A stretch of DNA of 64,000 nucleotides from Clostridium collagenovorans DSM 3089 (GTDB lineage: Bacteria > Bacillota > Clostridia > Clostridiales > Clostridiaceae). Location of the stretch: the NCBI RefSeq assembly GCF_900130005.1, contig NZ_FQXP01000014.1:1-64000 (forward strand), read 5' to 3'. Below the pieces are notes generated by a model, which worked only from the letters and a program-made list of their open reading frames with translations, was not told where the DNA came from and made no database searches. Each line of letters opens with the position of its first letter. Positions within the stretch are counted from its first letter, which is position 1. A program made the position numbers and the translations under genes. Of the stretch, positions 8,550 to 16,578 are shown one piece after another.

Positions 8550-9836
8550 TTATAATTCAGCAATTTTCATTGTTTGATCTCTCTTTGGTCCTACAGAAAC
8601 TATAGCAATTCTTGCTCCAGTTATTTCTTCTATTCTCTTTAAGTATTTCTTAGCGTTTTCTGGAATAGCATCATAACTTCTTGCATCTGCAATACTTTCA
8701 TCCCAACCATCAAACTCTTCATATACTGGTGTACATCTTGCTAAATCTTCTAAGCTTGCTGGGAAGTAGTCTATAACTCTTCCGTCTAACTCATAACCAA
8801 CACATACTTTAATTTTCTCAATTCCAGCTAAAGTATCCATTTTAGTTATTGCAAGACTAGTTAATCCACATACTCTAGTTGTAGTTTTAACTATTACAAG
8901 GTCTAACCAACCACATCTTCTAGCTCTTCCAGTTGTTACACCATACTCATGTCCAACTTGTCTTATATGCTCTCCCATTTCATCATGTAATTCTGTTGGG
9001 AATGGTCCTTTACCTACTCTTGTAGTGTAAGCTTTAGCAATACCAATAGCATTAGTAATCATTGTTGGTCCAATACCAACTCCTGTACATACTCCACCTG
9101 CTATTGTGTTTGAAGATGTAACATAAGGATAAGTACCGTAATCTATATCAAGTAACATTCCTTGAGCACCTTCAAATAAAACTTTTTTATCAGCTTTTAT
9201 AGAATCATAAACCTTAACAGAAGTTTCTTGTACAAAAGGTCTTATTCTTTCACCAAATTCTACATACTCATTGAATATTGCTTCAAAATCTAAAGGCTCT
9301 TCACCATAGATTGAAGTTATAACTTTATTTTTGTCTTCTATGTTAATTTGTAACTTTTCTCTCAAAACTTCTTTATGAAGAAGATCACAAATTCTTATAC
9401 CACATCTTTCAACCTTATCAGTATAAGCTGGTCCTATACCTTTTTTAGTTGTACCTATGTCATTTTTACCTCTAGCTTTTTCTTTTAAAGCATCTAATAC
9501 CTTATGGTATGGTAATATAACTTGAGCTCTATCACTAATTGCTAATCTCTCTGGTGTTACGTCTATGCCAACTGTCTTTAAATATTCTATTTCAGTAAAT
9601 AAGGCAGCTGGATCTATTACTACGCCATTTCCTAATACATTTAACTTGTCAGAATAAAGAATTCCAGATGGTATTAAGTGAAGTTTATATTCATTTTCCC
9701 CAACAACTACAGTATGACCTGCGTTATTTCCTCCTTGGAATCTAACTACTACTTCAGCATCCTCTGCTAGGTAGTCTGTCATCTTACCTTTTCCTTCGTC
9801 TCCCCACTGAGCTCCAAGTACTATTAATGTTGACAT
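8550..9836 (-). CDS. purA: Adenylosuccinate synthetase
   Basis: PurA joins IMP and aspartate with GTP to make adenylosuccinate, the first committed step to AMP, in the cytosol. The 428-residue product has the N-terminal GDEGKGKMTD phosphate-binding loop, GGNNAGHTVV, the QGMLLDIDYGTYP strand and the nucleotide-loop region TTGRARRCGW. I begin at ATG 9836 (MSTLIVLGAQWGDEG), behind GAGG; the open frame runs 26 codons further upstream but family length argues against those. The upstream region has a good promoter and a PurBox-like pair, so repression by PurR is likely. Confidence 0.96.
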   Translation of the reverse strand: MSTLIVLGAQWGDEGKGKMTDYLAEDAEVVVRFQGGNNAGHTVVVGENEYKLHLIPSGILYSDKLNVLGNGVVIDPAALFTEIEYLKTVGIDVTPERLAISDRAQVILPYHKVLDALKEKARGKNDIGTTKKGIGPAYTDKVERCGIRICDLLHKEVLREKLQINIEDKNKVITSIYGEEPLDFEAIFNEYVEFGERIRPFVQETSVKVYDSIKADKKVLFEGAQGMLLDIDYGTYPYVTSSNTIAGGVCTGVGIGPTMITNAIGIAKAYTTRVGKGPFPTELHDEMGEHIRQVGHEYGVTTGRARRCGWLDLVIVKTTTRVCGLTSLAITKMDTLAGIEKIKVCVGYELDGRVIDYFPASLEDLARCTPVYEEFDGWDESIADARSYDAIPENAKKYLKRIEEITGARIAIVSVGPKRDQTMKIAEL

Positions 9837-9989
9837 ATTATTTCCTCGCTTTCCTATAGCATATTTAAATGCCATTATAACTAGTTCTCTAAGTTTTAAA
9901 CAATATTGAAACATATTCTAAAACAAATTTTACTTCATTTTAAAATAAACTTATTTATAAATTTAGTTGGTAAACTTTTACCCTTAATT

Positions 9990-10065
9990 ATCTTATCAAA
10001 GTACGGCTCTAAAATCAAGAATTATACGAATAATGATTTATTAAATTATACTATAGTTCGCTAAA
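9990..10065 (-). promoter_or_regulatory. purA promoter with PurBox-like pair
   Basis: On the minus strand TTGATT (10013-10018), 17 nt, then TAAGAT (9990-9995) form a good promoter facing purA. Immediately upstream are two facing CGAA cores: CGAA at 10027-10030 on the plus strand and TTCG at 10057-10060, 26 nt apart. Each lies in a PurBox-like context (TATACGAATAAT, and AGCGAACTAT on the minus strand). Known Firmicutes PurR sites are paired boxes just upstream of the -35 region, which this matches in geometry. Confidence 0.6.
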
Positions 10066-10297
10066 CTTAATTTTTAAATATAATTTTGTTTCATTTTTGT
10101 TAAATTATAATATTTATTTCAAATCCTCTTATATTTTAGTTATAATAATTGGTATACCATTGTTTTATACAGAGTTTTTGTATTATTTTGTTATATAATC
10201 TTAGATTTAATTAATTTAATAATAAAGTCTAAATTTATAAAGTAGAATTATATAATGCTTTATAAATCACACATATAAATTTAGGGAGGTTTTTAAC
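9996..10297. other. Intergenic between divergent purA and pgsA
   Basis: This divergent spacer holds the purA promoter and PurBox-like pair (described separately) and the pgsA ribosome-binding site. I see no gene, riboswitch or hairpin in the remainder, which is AT-rich. Confidence 0.5.
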
Positions 10298-10822
10298 ATG
10301 AGTATTCCTAACATGTTAAGTATTTTTAGGTTAATACTTATACCTGTTTTTACAATTGTGTTTTTCTCACCAATTGAACATGCTATGCTATACTCTTCTA
10401 TAGTATTTGTTATATCAGGTGTAACAGATTTACTTGATGGCTATATTGCTCGTAAGTACAATCAAGTTACTAAATTAGGTATTGTTTTAGATCCTTTAGC
10501 AGATAAACTTACTTTATTAGTAGTGTTATTTTGTCTATTTAAGAAGGAGCTTATTCCATCTTGGATTTTAATTTTCTTCGTAGCAAAAGAATTGTCTATG
10601 ATACTAGGCGGAATCTTTGCTTACACACGTTCAGATTTAGTTATTCCTTCAAATATATTTGGTAAATTAGCAACTATATTTTTTTATTTTTCTATTTTCG
10701 TATTACTATTTGATAAAACTATTGGAATTTATTTAGTTTATGCAACTGTAATAAGTGCAGTCATAGCCTTATTTAGTTACATAAAAATATTTTGGAATAA
10801 TAAACACAGTTTTAAAAAATAA
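10298..10822 (+). CDS. pgsA: CDP-diacylglycerol--glycerol-3-phosphate 3-phosphatidyltransferase
   Basis: PgsA makes phosphatidylglycerol phosphate from CDP-diacylglycerol and glycerol-3-phosphate, the committed step to anionic phospholipids, in the cytoplasmic membrane. The 174-residue protein has the CDP-alcohol phosphotransferase motif DG-x2-AR-x8-G-x3-D-x3-D, seen as DGYIARKYNQVTKLGIVLDP followed by LAD (about residues 48-70). Several hydrophobic helices follow. GGGAGG precedes the ATG. It is a single gene closed by a strong hairpin. Confidence 0.92.
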   Translation: MSIPNMLSIFRLILIPVFTIVFFSPIEHAMLYSSIVFVISGVTDLLDGYIARKYNQVTKLGIVLDPLADKLTLLVVLFCLFKKELIPSWILIFFVAKELSMILGGIFAYTRSDLVIPSNIFGKLATIFFYFSIFVLLFDKTIGIYLVYATVISAVIALFSYIKIFWNNKHSFKK

Positions 10823-10843
10823 TTATTTTAAGATAAAAACTTT

Positions 10844-10889
10844 AAAGAAAAGAGAGAGTATATAAAATTTTATACTCTCTCTTTTCTTT
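10844..10889. terminator. Bidirectional terminator
   Basis: A 19-nt stem (10844-10862 with 10871-10889) rich in GA/TC, with A-runs on one side and T-runs on the other. It separates the convergent pgsA and ABC ATPase genes and can serve both. Confidence 0.88.
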
Positions 10890-10904
10890 TATATACACTA
10901 TAAT

Positions 10905-11654
10905 TTAATGTTCAAGCATAGAAAGTATTTTGGATGTAAGCTTACCATACTCAGGATTAGCTCTATCTCTCGGCCTGTCCATAGTTATATTTATAATTTC
11001 CTTTACAACTCCAGGGTTCCTCCCCATTACAATTATTTTATCAGCAAGATATATAGCTTCATCAACACTATGAGTTACGAAAAGTATTGTTTTCTTATTC
11101 TTTTCCCATATGTTCAAAAGTTCTCCTTGAAGTATAATTCTAGTATGTGCATCTAAAGCTCCAAAAGGCTCATCCATAAGTAAAACCTCTGGATTGTTAG
11201 CTAATGCCCTAGCAATTGCTACCCTCTGTTGCATTCCCCCTGATAGTTCATAGGGATATGCCTTTCCGAAGCTCTCCATATTTATTAACTTTAAATATTT
11301 TTCTGCAACCTCTCTCCTTTCCTTTTTATCTACTCCTTTAAACTCTAATCCTAAGGCTATATTGTCCAAAACAGTTCTCCATTGTAATAAGGAATAGTTT
11401 TGAAACACCATTCCTATATCTGATGTAGGCTCAGTTATTGCTCTATCTCTATAAATAACTTCCCCTGAAGTTGCACTCTCTAAACTAGCTATTATCCTCA
11501 ACAATGTAGATTTACCACAACCCGAAGGCCCAACTATACATATAAAATCATTTTCTTCAACCTCTAAATTTATATCTCTTAAAGCCTCAACTTCTAAATT
11601 CTCCTTAGTTTTAAATATCTTATTCAACACTTTTATTTCTATACATGTACTCAT
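10905..11654 (-). CDS. ABC transporter ATPase, SsuB/TauB/NrtD type
   Basis: A 249-residue ATPase for an importer of the nitrate/sulfonate/taurine class. Motifs: Walker A GPSGCGKST (near residue 43), NYSLLQWRT Q-loop, signature LSGGMQQR, Walker B VLLMDEPFGALD, and switch histidine in VTHSVDEA. The GALD ending and QWRT Q-loop are typical of SsuB/TauB proteins. It is the last gene of a three-gene operon (binding protein, permease, ATPase), with GGAGG before the ATG. The substrate is not known. Confidence 0.88.
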   Translation of the reverse strand: MSTCIEIKVLNKIFKTKENLEVEALRDINLEVEENDFICIVGPSGCGKSTLLRIIASLESATSGEVIYRDRAITEPTSDIGMVFQNYSLLQWRTVLDNIALGLEFKGVDKKERREVAEKYLKLINMESFGKAYPYELSGGMQQRVAIARALANNPEVLLMDEPFGALDAHTRIILQGELLNIWEKNKKTILFVTHSVDEAIYLADKIIVMGRNPGVVKEIINITMDRPRDRANPEYGKLTSKILSMLEH

Positions 11655-11666
11655 TGTTGTAACCTC

Positions 11667-12503
11667 CTATCTTGTTTTACTTTGCCATGAAAAATATTTA
11701 TGTTCTATAATTCTAAAGAAGGCATCTAACAAGGCTCCTATAACCCCTATACAAATCATACCTGTTATTACTAAATCCGTTCTTCCTAACTCATAAGCAT
11801 GAGTAATTAAATACCCAACTCCTGATAAACTTCCTGGTAGCATTTCCGCTGAAACTAAACAAGCCCATGCAATACCAAGTCCAGTTCTTAACCCGTTGAT
11901 TATACTTGGTGCTGCTGCTGGTAATAATATTTTAGTGAATATATGTATTTGTTTTGCACCTAACACCTTTGCTGACTCTATTAAGGTTTTAGGAACTGTC
12001 TTAACTGCAAACATAGTATTAGTTACAACTGGGAAAAAGGTACCCAATCCTATAATAAACATCATTGAAAATTTGAAATTATTTAAGTAGGCCTGGAGTT
12101 GTCCCCCTTCAACCTTAAATACAGTTGCTACACTAGAAACTCCAAACCATGCAAGAACTAATGGAACCCATGCAAGTGGTGGTATTGGTCTGAAAATATT
12201 TATGAAGTTATTAAACAAACCATATACCGTCTTCTTATAACCCATTAGTACTCCTAATGGAATTGCAATAAGTACTCCTACTATATACCCTGATAATACC
12301 CTAATTAAACTAACTAGAATATTAGTAGGAATTGATCCTAATCCAATAAAATCATCTGTAGCATGAGCAAAGTTATTAAATACTTTCCCTATTTCAGGTA
12401 ATATAACTGGATTATCTATTCTTTTAGAACTTATGTACCAAAGAATTATAAATAAGATTGGAACTATAACTCCTATAAAAAATCTTTTTAAGTTTTTTGA
12501 CAT
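11667..12503 (-). CDS. ABC transporter permease, SsuC/TauC type
   Basis: A 278-residue permease with about six membrane segments. The coupling EAA-like loop is AKVLGAKQIHIFTKILLPAA (about residues 178-197), and GLRTGLGIAWACLVSAEML is characteristic of the SsuC/TauC/NrtB group. The start ATG follows AGGAGG closely. A hairpin with a short T-run lies right before this ribosome-binding site, so expression may be lower than that of the upstream binding protein. Confidence 0.9.
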   Translation of the reverse strand: MSKNLKRFFIGVIVPILFIILWYISSKRIDNPVILPEIGKVFNNFAHATDDFIGLGSIPTNILVSLIRVLSGYIVGVLIAIPLGVLMGYKKTVYGLFNNFINIFRPIPPLAWVPLVLAWFGVSSVATVFKVEGGQLQAYLNNFKFSMMFIIGLGTFFPVVTNTMFAVKTVPKTLIESAKVLGAKQIHIFTKILLPAAAPSIINGLRTGLGIAWACLVSAEMLPGSLSGVGYLITHAYELGRTDLVITGMICIGVIGALLDAFFRIIEHKYFSWQSKTR

Positions 12504-12518
12504 TTCTATCCTCCTAAA

Positions 12519-12548
12519 AAAGCTTTCCTAAATATTCAGGAAAGCTTT
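12519..12548 (-). terminator. Intercistronic hairpin (partial terminator)
   Basis: AAAGCTTTCCT (12519-12529) and AGGAAAGCTTT (12538-12548) form an 11-bp stem with an 8-nt loop. On the minus strand five T residues follow, then the AGGAGG of the permease. The position suggests partial termination or protection of the upstream mRNA end, giving more binding protein than permease. Confidence 0.7.
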
Positions 12549-12573
12549 ACTTTTAAGTAAGTTAATTTTTATA

Positions 12574-13719
12574 TTATTTTAAGAATTGGAAATCAAAAGA
12601 CTTAGTTTTAACTTCATCAAAACTCTTACCTTTTAGTTCTCCACTGAATTTATTCATATTGTTTAATGCATCTACATAAACCTTTATACCATTCATCCAT
12701 TTATCAGATGGTGTAGTAAAGTATTTTATTTCACAAAGCTTAATAGCTTCTTGAGAAACACCTATTATTTCAGACATAACCTTCGCTACTTCTTCTTTAT
12801 TTTCATTACAATACTTACTGTTTTCATCTACTAACTTAACTAAAGCCTTTGTAACCTCTGGATGCTTATCTATAGCATTCTGAGTTGCAGCTAAAACACA
12901 GCAAGGGAAATCATCCCAACTACCTACTGGAGGGAAGTCCTTTAACGTTAAACTTATTTCACCTACTTTAGTATCTTGTGCTGCCTCTGGGTGATGTGAT
13001 GGTCCTACCCAAGCATCAACTTGTCCACTTGATAGTGAAGGTAATAGGTTGCTTGCTCCTTTTAAGTCTACTAATATAACATCAGCATCTACATCACTTG
13101 GATTTTCTGAAACCTTTAATCCTTGAGTTTTTAATACTGATTCAATAACTATTCTAGGACCACTTACTGGTGAGTGATATCCTAATTTTAATGGTTCTTT
13201 TTTATCTTGAATATGTTTCTTTATTTCATCCCATGATTTCAAGTTAGTTCCTGGTGGAAATACTAGTGCTATACCATTACTTTGGAATGGTGATATTATC
13301 TTTAACTTTGAACCATTATCAACAGCAGATAATATAGCAGTATTAGAACAGAATCCATAATCAACATGATTTTGACTCATTAGGTTTGCTGTTTCTGATC
13401 CACCCTTTGAAGGTACAAAGTTTAAAACAGCTAACTTTTTTTCTCCATCCATAAGTTCAAATTTATCCTTAGATAAAGGATTTAGGTAAACTCCTTGTTT
13501 CTTAAATTCATCTACCTTTTTAGTTGGGATACTCATAACCCCTGTATGTAATTCATTCCCCCAAGACATTGTAAGTTCTGGTATTTCCTTGTTATCTTCT
13601 GCCTTTGCATTTGTTTGAGTAGCATTATCCTCTTTCTTAGCATCAGCCGAAGAATTGCCACAGCCAGTAAACATACAAACTGTCAGCGTTGCAATTAGTG
13701 CCATAATTACTTTCTTCAT
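12574..13719 (-). CDS. ABC transporter substrate-binding lipoprotein, SsuA/NrtA type
   Basis: A 381-residue binding protein. The signal peptide ends with a lipobox (CMFTGC), so the mature protein is anchored at the Cys near residue 20. The body has the NMT1/SsuA-type layout, with NLMSQNHVDYGFCSN (small-ligand binding region) and SSGQVDAWVGPSHHPEAA. The aromatic and histidine-rich WVGPSHH segment may contact the ligand, but the substrate cannot be named (nitrate, sulfonate, taurine and related anions are all handled by this class). It opens the operon; AGGGGG precedes the ATG. Confidence 0.85.
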   Translation of the reverse strand: MKKVIMALIATLTVCMFTGCGNSSADAKKEDNATQTNAKAEDNKEIPELTMSWGNELHTGVMSIPTKKVDEFKKQGVYLNPLSKDKFELMDGEKKLAVLNFVPSKGGSETANLMSQNHVDYGFCSNTAILSAVDNGSKLKIISPFQSNGIALVFPPGTNLKSWDEIKKHIQDKKEPLKLGYHSPVSGPRIVIESVLKTQGLKVSENPSDVDADVILVDLKGASNLLPSLSSGQVDAWVGPSHHPEAAQDTKVGEISLTLKDFPPVGSWDDFPCCVLAATQNAIDKHPEVTKALVKLVDENSKYCNENKEEVAKVMSEIIGVSQEAIKLCEIKYFTTPSDKWMNGIKVYVDALNNMNKFSGELKGKSFDEVKTKSFDFQFLK

Positions 13720-13846
13720 AACTCTTCCCCCTGTAATTTTAAGTTATTTATCAACTTACAATGTATATTTTAGTTATATATCCTATATATGTATAATAGT
13801 TTTTTTGAATGATGGTTTATTAATCTATTTAAATTTATAATATTAA

Positions 13847-13963
13847 AATATCTACTCTGTATTCGGAGACGACGAAAGTGAGCCAAAATTCAACTTTGCT
13901 TTTAGTCAATTTATGAATGTATTAGAGCCTACTGTTGAAGACTTGGCTAAAAGTTTTATCTAA
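13847..13963 (+). pseudogene. C-terminal remnant of an unidentified gene
   Basis: A plus-strand frame of about 38 codons without a start codon or ribosome-binding site reads like real protein, including SVFGDDESEPKFNF and MNVLEPTVEDLAKSF, and stops with TAA at 13961-13963. An in-frame stop lies just upstream. Its base composition is more coding-like than the flanks. It looks like the tail of a decayed gene whose front has been lost. I do not recognise the family. Confidence 0.5.
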
Positions 13964-13970
13964 TATATAT

Positions 13971-14078
13971 TCTAATAAACAAACTTCATTGTACTTAGAT
14001 GTACTATTAATTATAGAACAAATATAGTCATCATTAGAAATGTAGAATATTAATTAGGACTTATATGTTAGCTAAATA
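13971..14078 (+). repeat. Dispersed intergenic repeat, copy 1
   Basis: This segment matches 36722-36835 over its length with about 70 percent identity by eye, starting TCTAATAAACAAACTTCATT here and TCTAATAAAGAATCTTCATT there, and ending near ACTTATATGTTA and ACTTATATATAA. Both copies begin 8-19 nt after a plus-strand stop codon. No coding frame is visible. Confidence 0.5.
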
Positions 14079-14083
14079 AATAT

Positions 14084-14190
14084 AAAAGGGGCTGTCATAC
14101 TAGAATAAATATCATAGCATGCTGTACTAATAATTAACTTATAAATACAACATGTTCTGTATAATTTCTTAATGTGACAACCCCTATTTT
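14084..14190. repeat. About 105-nt imperfect palindrome
   Basis: Outer arms AAAAGGGGCTGTCA and TGACAACCCC pair, and an inner hairpin pairs CATGCTGTACTAATAA with TTATAAATACAACATG. It resembles in size and design the palindromes at 3062-3160 and 25556-25648. With T residues after the CCCC arm it could act as a terminator, although no intact plus-strand gene precedes it. Confidence 0.55.
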
Positions 14191-14422
14191 CTACTAAAAT
14201 CTCTTTAATTAATTTACTCTCTAAAGTGAATTTTAAAAAATTCTCTATCTTTTTTATCTAATTATTGTATTCTAATAATAGAATTTATAGATATACATCA
14301 AGTTTAAAACTTCATCTATATACTTTTCATTATTAAAACTTCATCATAATACCTTAGTTAAACCTTGGTCTTGATATAAAACCCTAAAAATAAGTTAAGT
14401 TTATTTAATAGAATATATAATT
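14191..14422. other. AT-rich spacer downstream of MATE gene
   Basis: AT-rich sequence between the palindrome and the stop codon of the MATE gene. No gene, clear terminator or operator is visible. Confidence 0.4.
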
Positions 14423-15796
14423 CTAACTTTGAGATTCTACTTTATTTTTATATAACTTACCAATTCTAAATAAGTATAAGAATATAATAAGCATTAAAGT
14501 TCCCTTTGCAATACTTGATATTGTTATACTCCACCAAATTCCGCTTAATCCTAATATATCTGGTCTTGAAAGGAAGTAAGCAAGTGGAATTCTAGCTCCA
14601 GTTAAAACAGTTAATATTATAGAAGGAATATAGGTACGACCTATCCCCTTAAATAGTCCTGTTATAATTATTTCTATACACATAAATAGTTGTGAATATC
14701 CTAATATCTTTAGATACTCAGCACCCTTCTCTATAGCCTCTGCCTCTGCTATAAATACACTAAATATGCTTCTTCCAAGATAAATTAATACTAGGGTATT
14801 TACTATTCCTAGTATAGTTCCAATTATCAAAGTTACCTTACATCCCTTATTTATCCTACTATAGTTCTTTGCTCCGTAGTTTTGTCCTGCAAAGGTTGAA
14901 AGTGCAGCTGCTAAACCATCCCCTATCATCCATGAAATAGCTTCTATCTGAGAACCAACCTTCTGTGCTGCAATTGCAATAGGCCCAAAAGCTGCTACTA
15001 TTACTCCTAGTGACATGGAGAAAATAGTAAACATCGCACTTTGTATTGCTATTGGCATTCCTAAAACAAATAACTCTTTGTAGTATTTAATATTTATATT
15101 TCTAAAAAGCTTTACTCTAAAATATCCTTCTTGCTCCTTAAGAATTACATATATAAAACATGCAAAAACTACTATTTGGGCAGTTACAGTTGCAATGGCT
15201 GCTCCCGTAACTCCTAATGCTGGAAATGGTCCTATTCCAAAGATTAATACTGGGTCTAAGATTATATTTGCAATTAACCCTATTGTATTAATTCTAAAGG
15301 GAGTCTTACTATTTCCTGAACCATTAAAGATTGCAGTAAATACAGGATTTATAAAGTAAACAACCATACCTATAGCCATTATATTTAGATATTGTAAAGA
15401 CATAGATATAACTTCACTATCACCTAGTTTAAAAAATCCTATAAGTTCATCGTTAAATATTAGCAATGCTATTGTATATATAATAGCTAATATAATATTT
15501 ATTTCTATAGAAGATTTAATATATTCTTTAGTAGTTTTAGTATTGTTTTCCCCTATACTTTGAGCTACCTTAACCTCTCCCCCAACTCTAGATATTACAA
15601 TAAAAGCCATAGCCAGCCAAGGATAAAATCCTGCAGTTCCAACAGCTGCAACAGCATTACTTCCAACTCTACCAACCCACATCATATCTATCATATTGTA
15701 TGCCATTTGTATAAAGGCAGTCCCCATTATAGGTAATGCTAACTTTACTAATTTCTCACCAATTTTACCTTGGGTTAAATCAACTCTCGAATCCAT
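14423..15796 (-). CDS. MATE-family efflux transporter
   Basis: A 457-residue protein with about twelve membrane segments and the internal two-fold symmetry of the MATE family, which exports drugs or metabolites using a sodium or proton gradient. GKIGEKLVKLALPIMGTAFI at the N-terminus, MWVGRVGSNAVAAVGTAG (about residues 40-57) and the second-half counterpart IVAAFGPIAIAAQKVGSQIE are typical. The ATG follows AAAAGGGGTG. It lies downstream of the HD-domain gene with a 41-nt gap and may share its transcript. The substrate is unknown. Confidence 0.9.
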   Translation of the reverse strand: MDSRVDLTQGKIGEKLVKLALPIMGTAFIQMAYNMIDMMWVGRVGSNAVAAVGTAGFYPWLAMAFIVISRVGGEVKVAQSIGENNTKTTKEYIKSSIEINIILAIIYTIALLIFNDELIGFFKLGDSEVISMSLQYLNIMAIGMVVYFINPVFTAIFNGSGNSKTPFRINTIGLIANIILDPVLIFGIGPFPALGVTGAAIATVTAQIVVFACFIYVILKEQEGYFRVKLFRNINIKYYKELFVLGMPIAIQSAMFTIFSMSLGVIVAAFGPIAIAAQKVGSQIEAISWMIGDGLAAALSTFAGQNYGAKNYSRINKGCKVTLIIGTILGIVNTLVLIYLGRSIFSVFIAEAEAIEKGAEYLKILGYSQLFMCIEIIITGLFKGIGRTYIPSIILTVLTGARIPLAYFLSRPDILGLSGIWWSITISSIAKGTLMLIIFLYLFRIGKLYKNKVESQS

Positions 15797-15837
15797 AATA
15801 TCACCCCTTTTAAGTCAATAATAATTATATTTAATTC

Positions 15838-16428
15838 TTATTTTATATATCCCTTTTCAACACAATCATCAACTACATAATTTATTAAATCTACAAATTC
15901 CTTAGGACCCTTTTTTAAAGTTATCTCATTTCTTTTATAAATCTTTTCCTTGGAAATATTATGTTCCTTCCAACTTCCACCCTCTGTCATATAATTAAGA
16001 AGTAGTGGCTGTAATCTATCTAACATAGATGCATATTCTGCTTCCTTTGTCTCACATAATTCAAACTCTTCCCATAAGCTTTTAAATTCTTCCCCTTGAT
16101 CCTCAGGAAGTAAACTAAATAATTTACATGCTGATTTTTCTTCTCTTTCACTTTTATCAACTAATGCCTTTTCATCAAAAGCAAAGGTATCACCAGCATA
16201 TATTTCAATTAAGTCATGTATAAGAACCATTTTCATAACCTTATTTACATCAATATCTTTATCTACATACTCTGAAAGCATAAATGCCATTATTCCTAAA
16301 TGCCAAGAATGTTCAGCATCATTTTCGTGCCTACTTTTATCTCCAACATAAGTCATACGAAAAATATTTTTAACCTTGTCTATTTCTAATAAGAAATCCA
16401 TTTGTTTTTTTAATCTTTCATTAATCAT
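15838..16428 (-). CDS. HD-domain hydrolase, YfbR/HDDC2-like nucleotidase
   Basis: A 196-residue HD-domain protein resembling YfbR/HDDC2, which are 5'-deoxynucleotidases or related phosphohydrolases. Metal-binding residues are visible in HENDAEHSWH (first histidines) and in VLIHDLIEIYAGD (the HD pair). The C-terminal half is all-helical. I chose the ATG at 16428 because GGGGG lies 8 nt upstream and the ATG at 16443 has no ribosome-binding site. Substrate specificity is not readable. It is followed closely by the MATE gene. Confidence 0.82.
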   Translation of the reverse strand: MINERLKKQMDFLLEIDKVKNIFRMTYVGDKSRHENDAEHSWHLGIMAFMLSEYVDKDIDVNKVMKMVLIHDLIEIYAGDTFAFDEKALVDKSEREEKSACKLFSLLPEDQGEEFKSLWEEFELCETKEAEYASMLDRLQPLLLNYMTEGGSWKEHNISKEKIYKRNEITLKKGPKEFVDLINYVVDDCVEKGYIK

Positions 16429-16533
16429 AACTCTTACCCCCATAGTTTATTTAAAATTCTTTTAAGATTATATCATAAAAAACTACTTTTCTTGCTTAAT
16501 AAATCAATTTCTAACATAATTTAAAAGTAAATT

Positions 16534-16566
16534 AAAAGGAGCCGCTATATAAGCTTGGCTCCTTTT
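16534..16566 (-). terminator. Terminator of the Na/Pi cotransporter gene
   Basis: AAAAGGAGCC (16534-16543) pairs with GGCTCCTTTT (16557-16566) over 10 nt. It lies just after the stop codon on the minus strand and is followed by T residues. Confidence 0.85.
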
Positions 16567-16578
16567 ACACTGTATATA

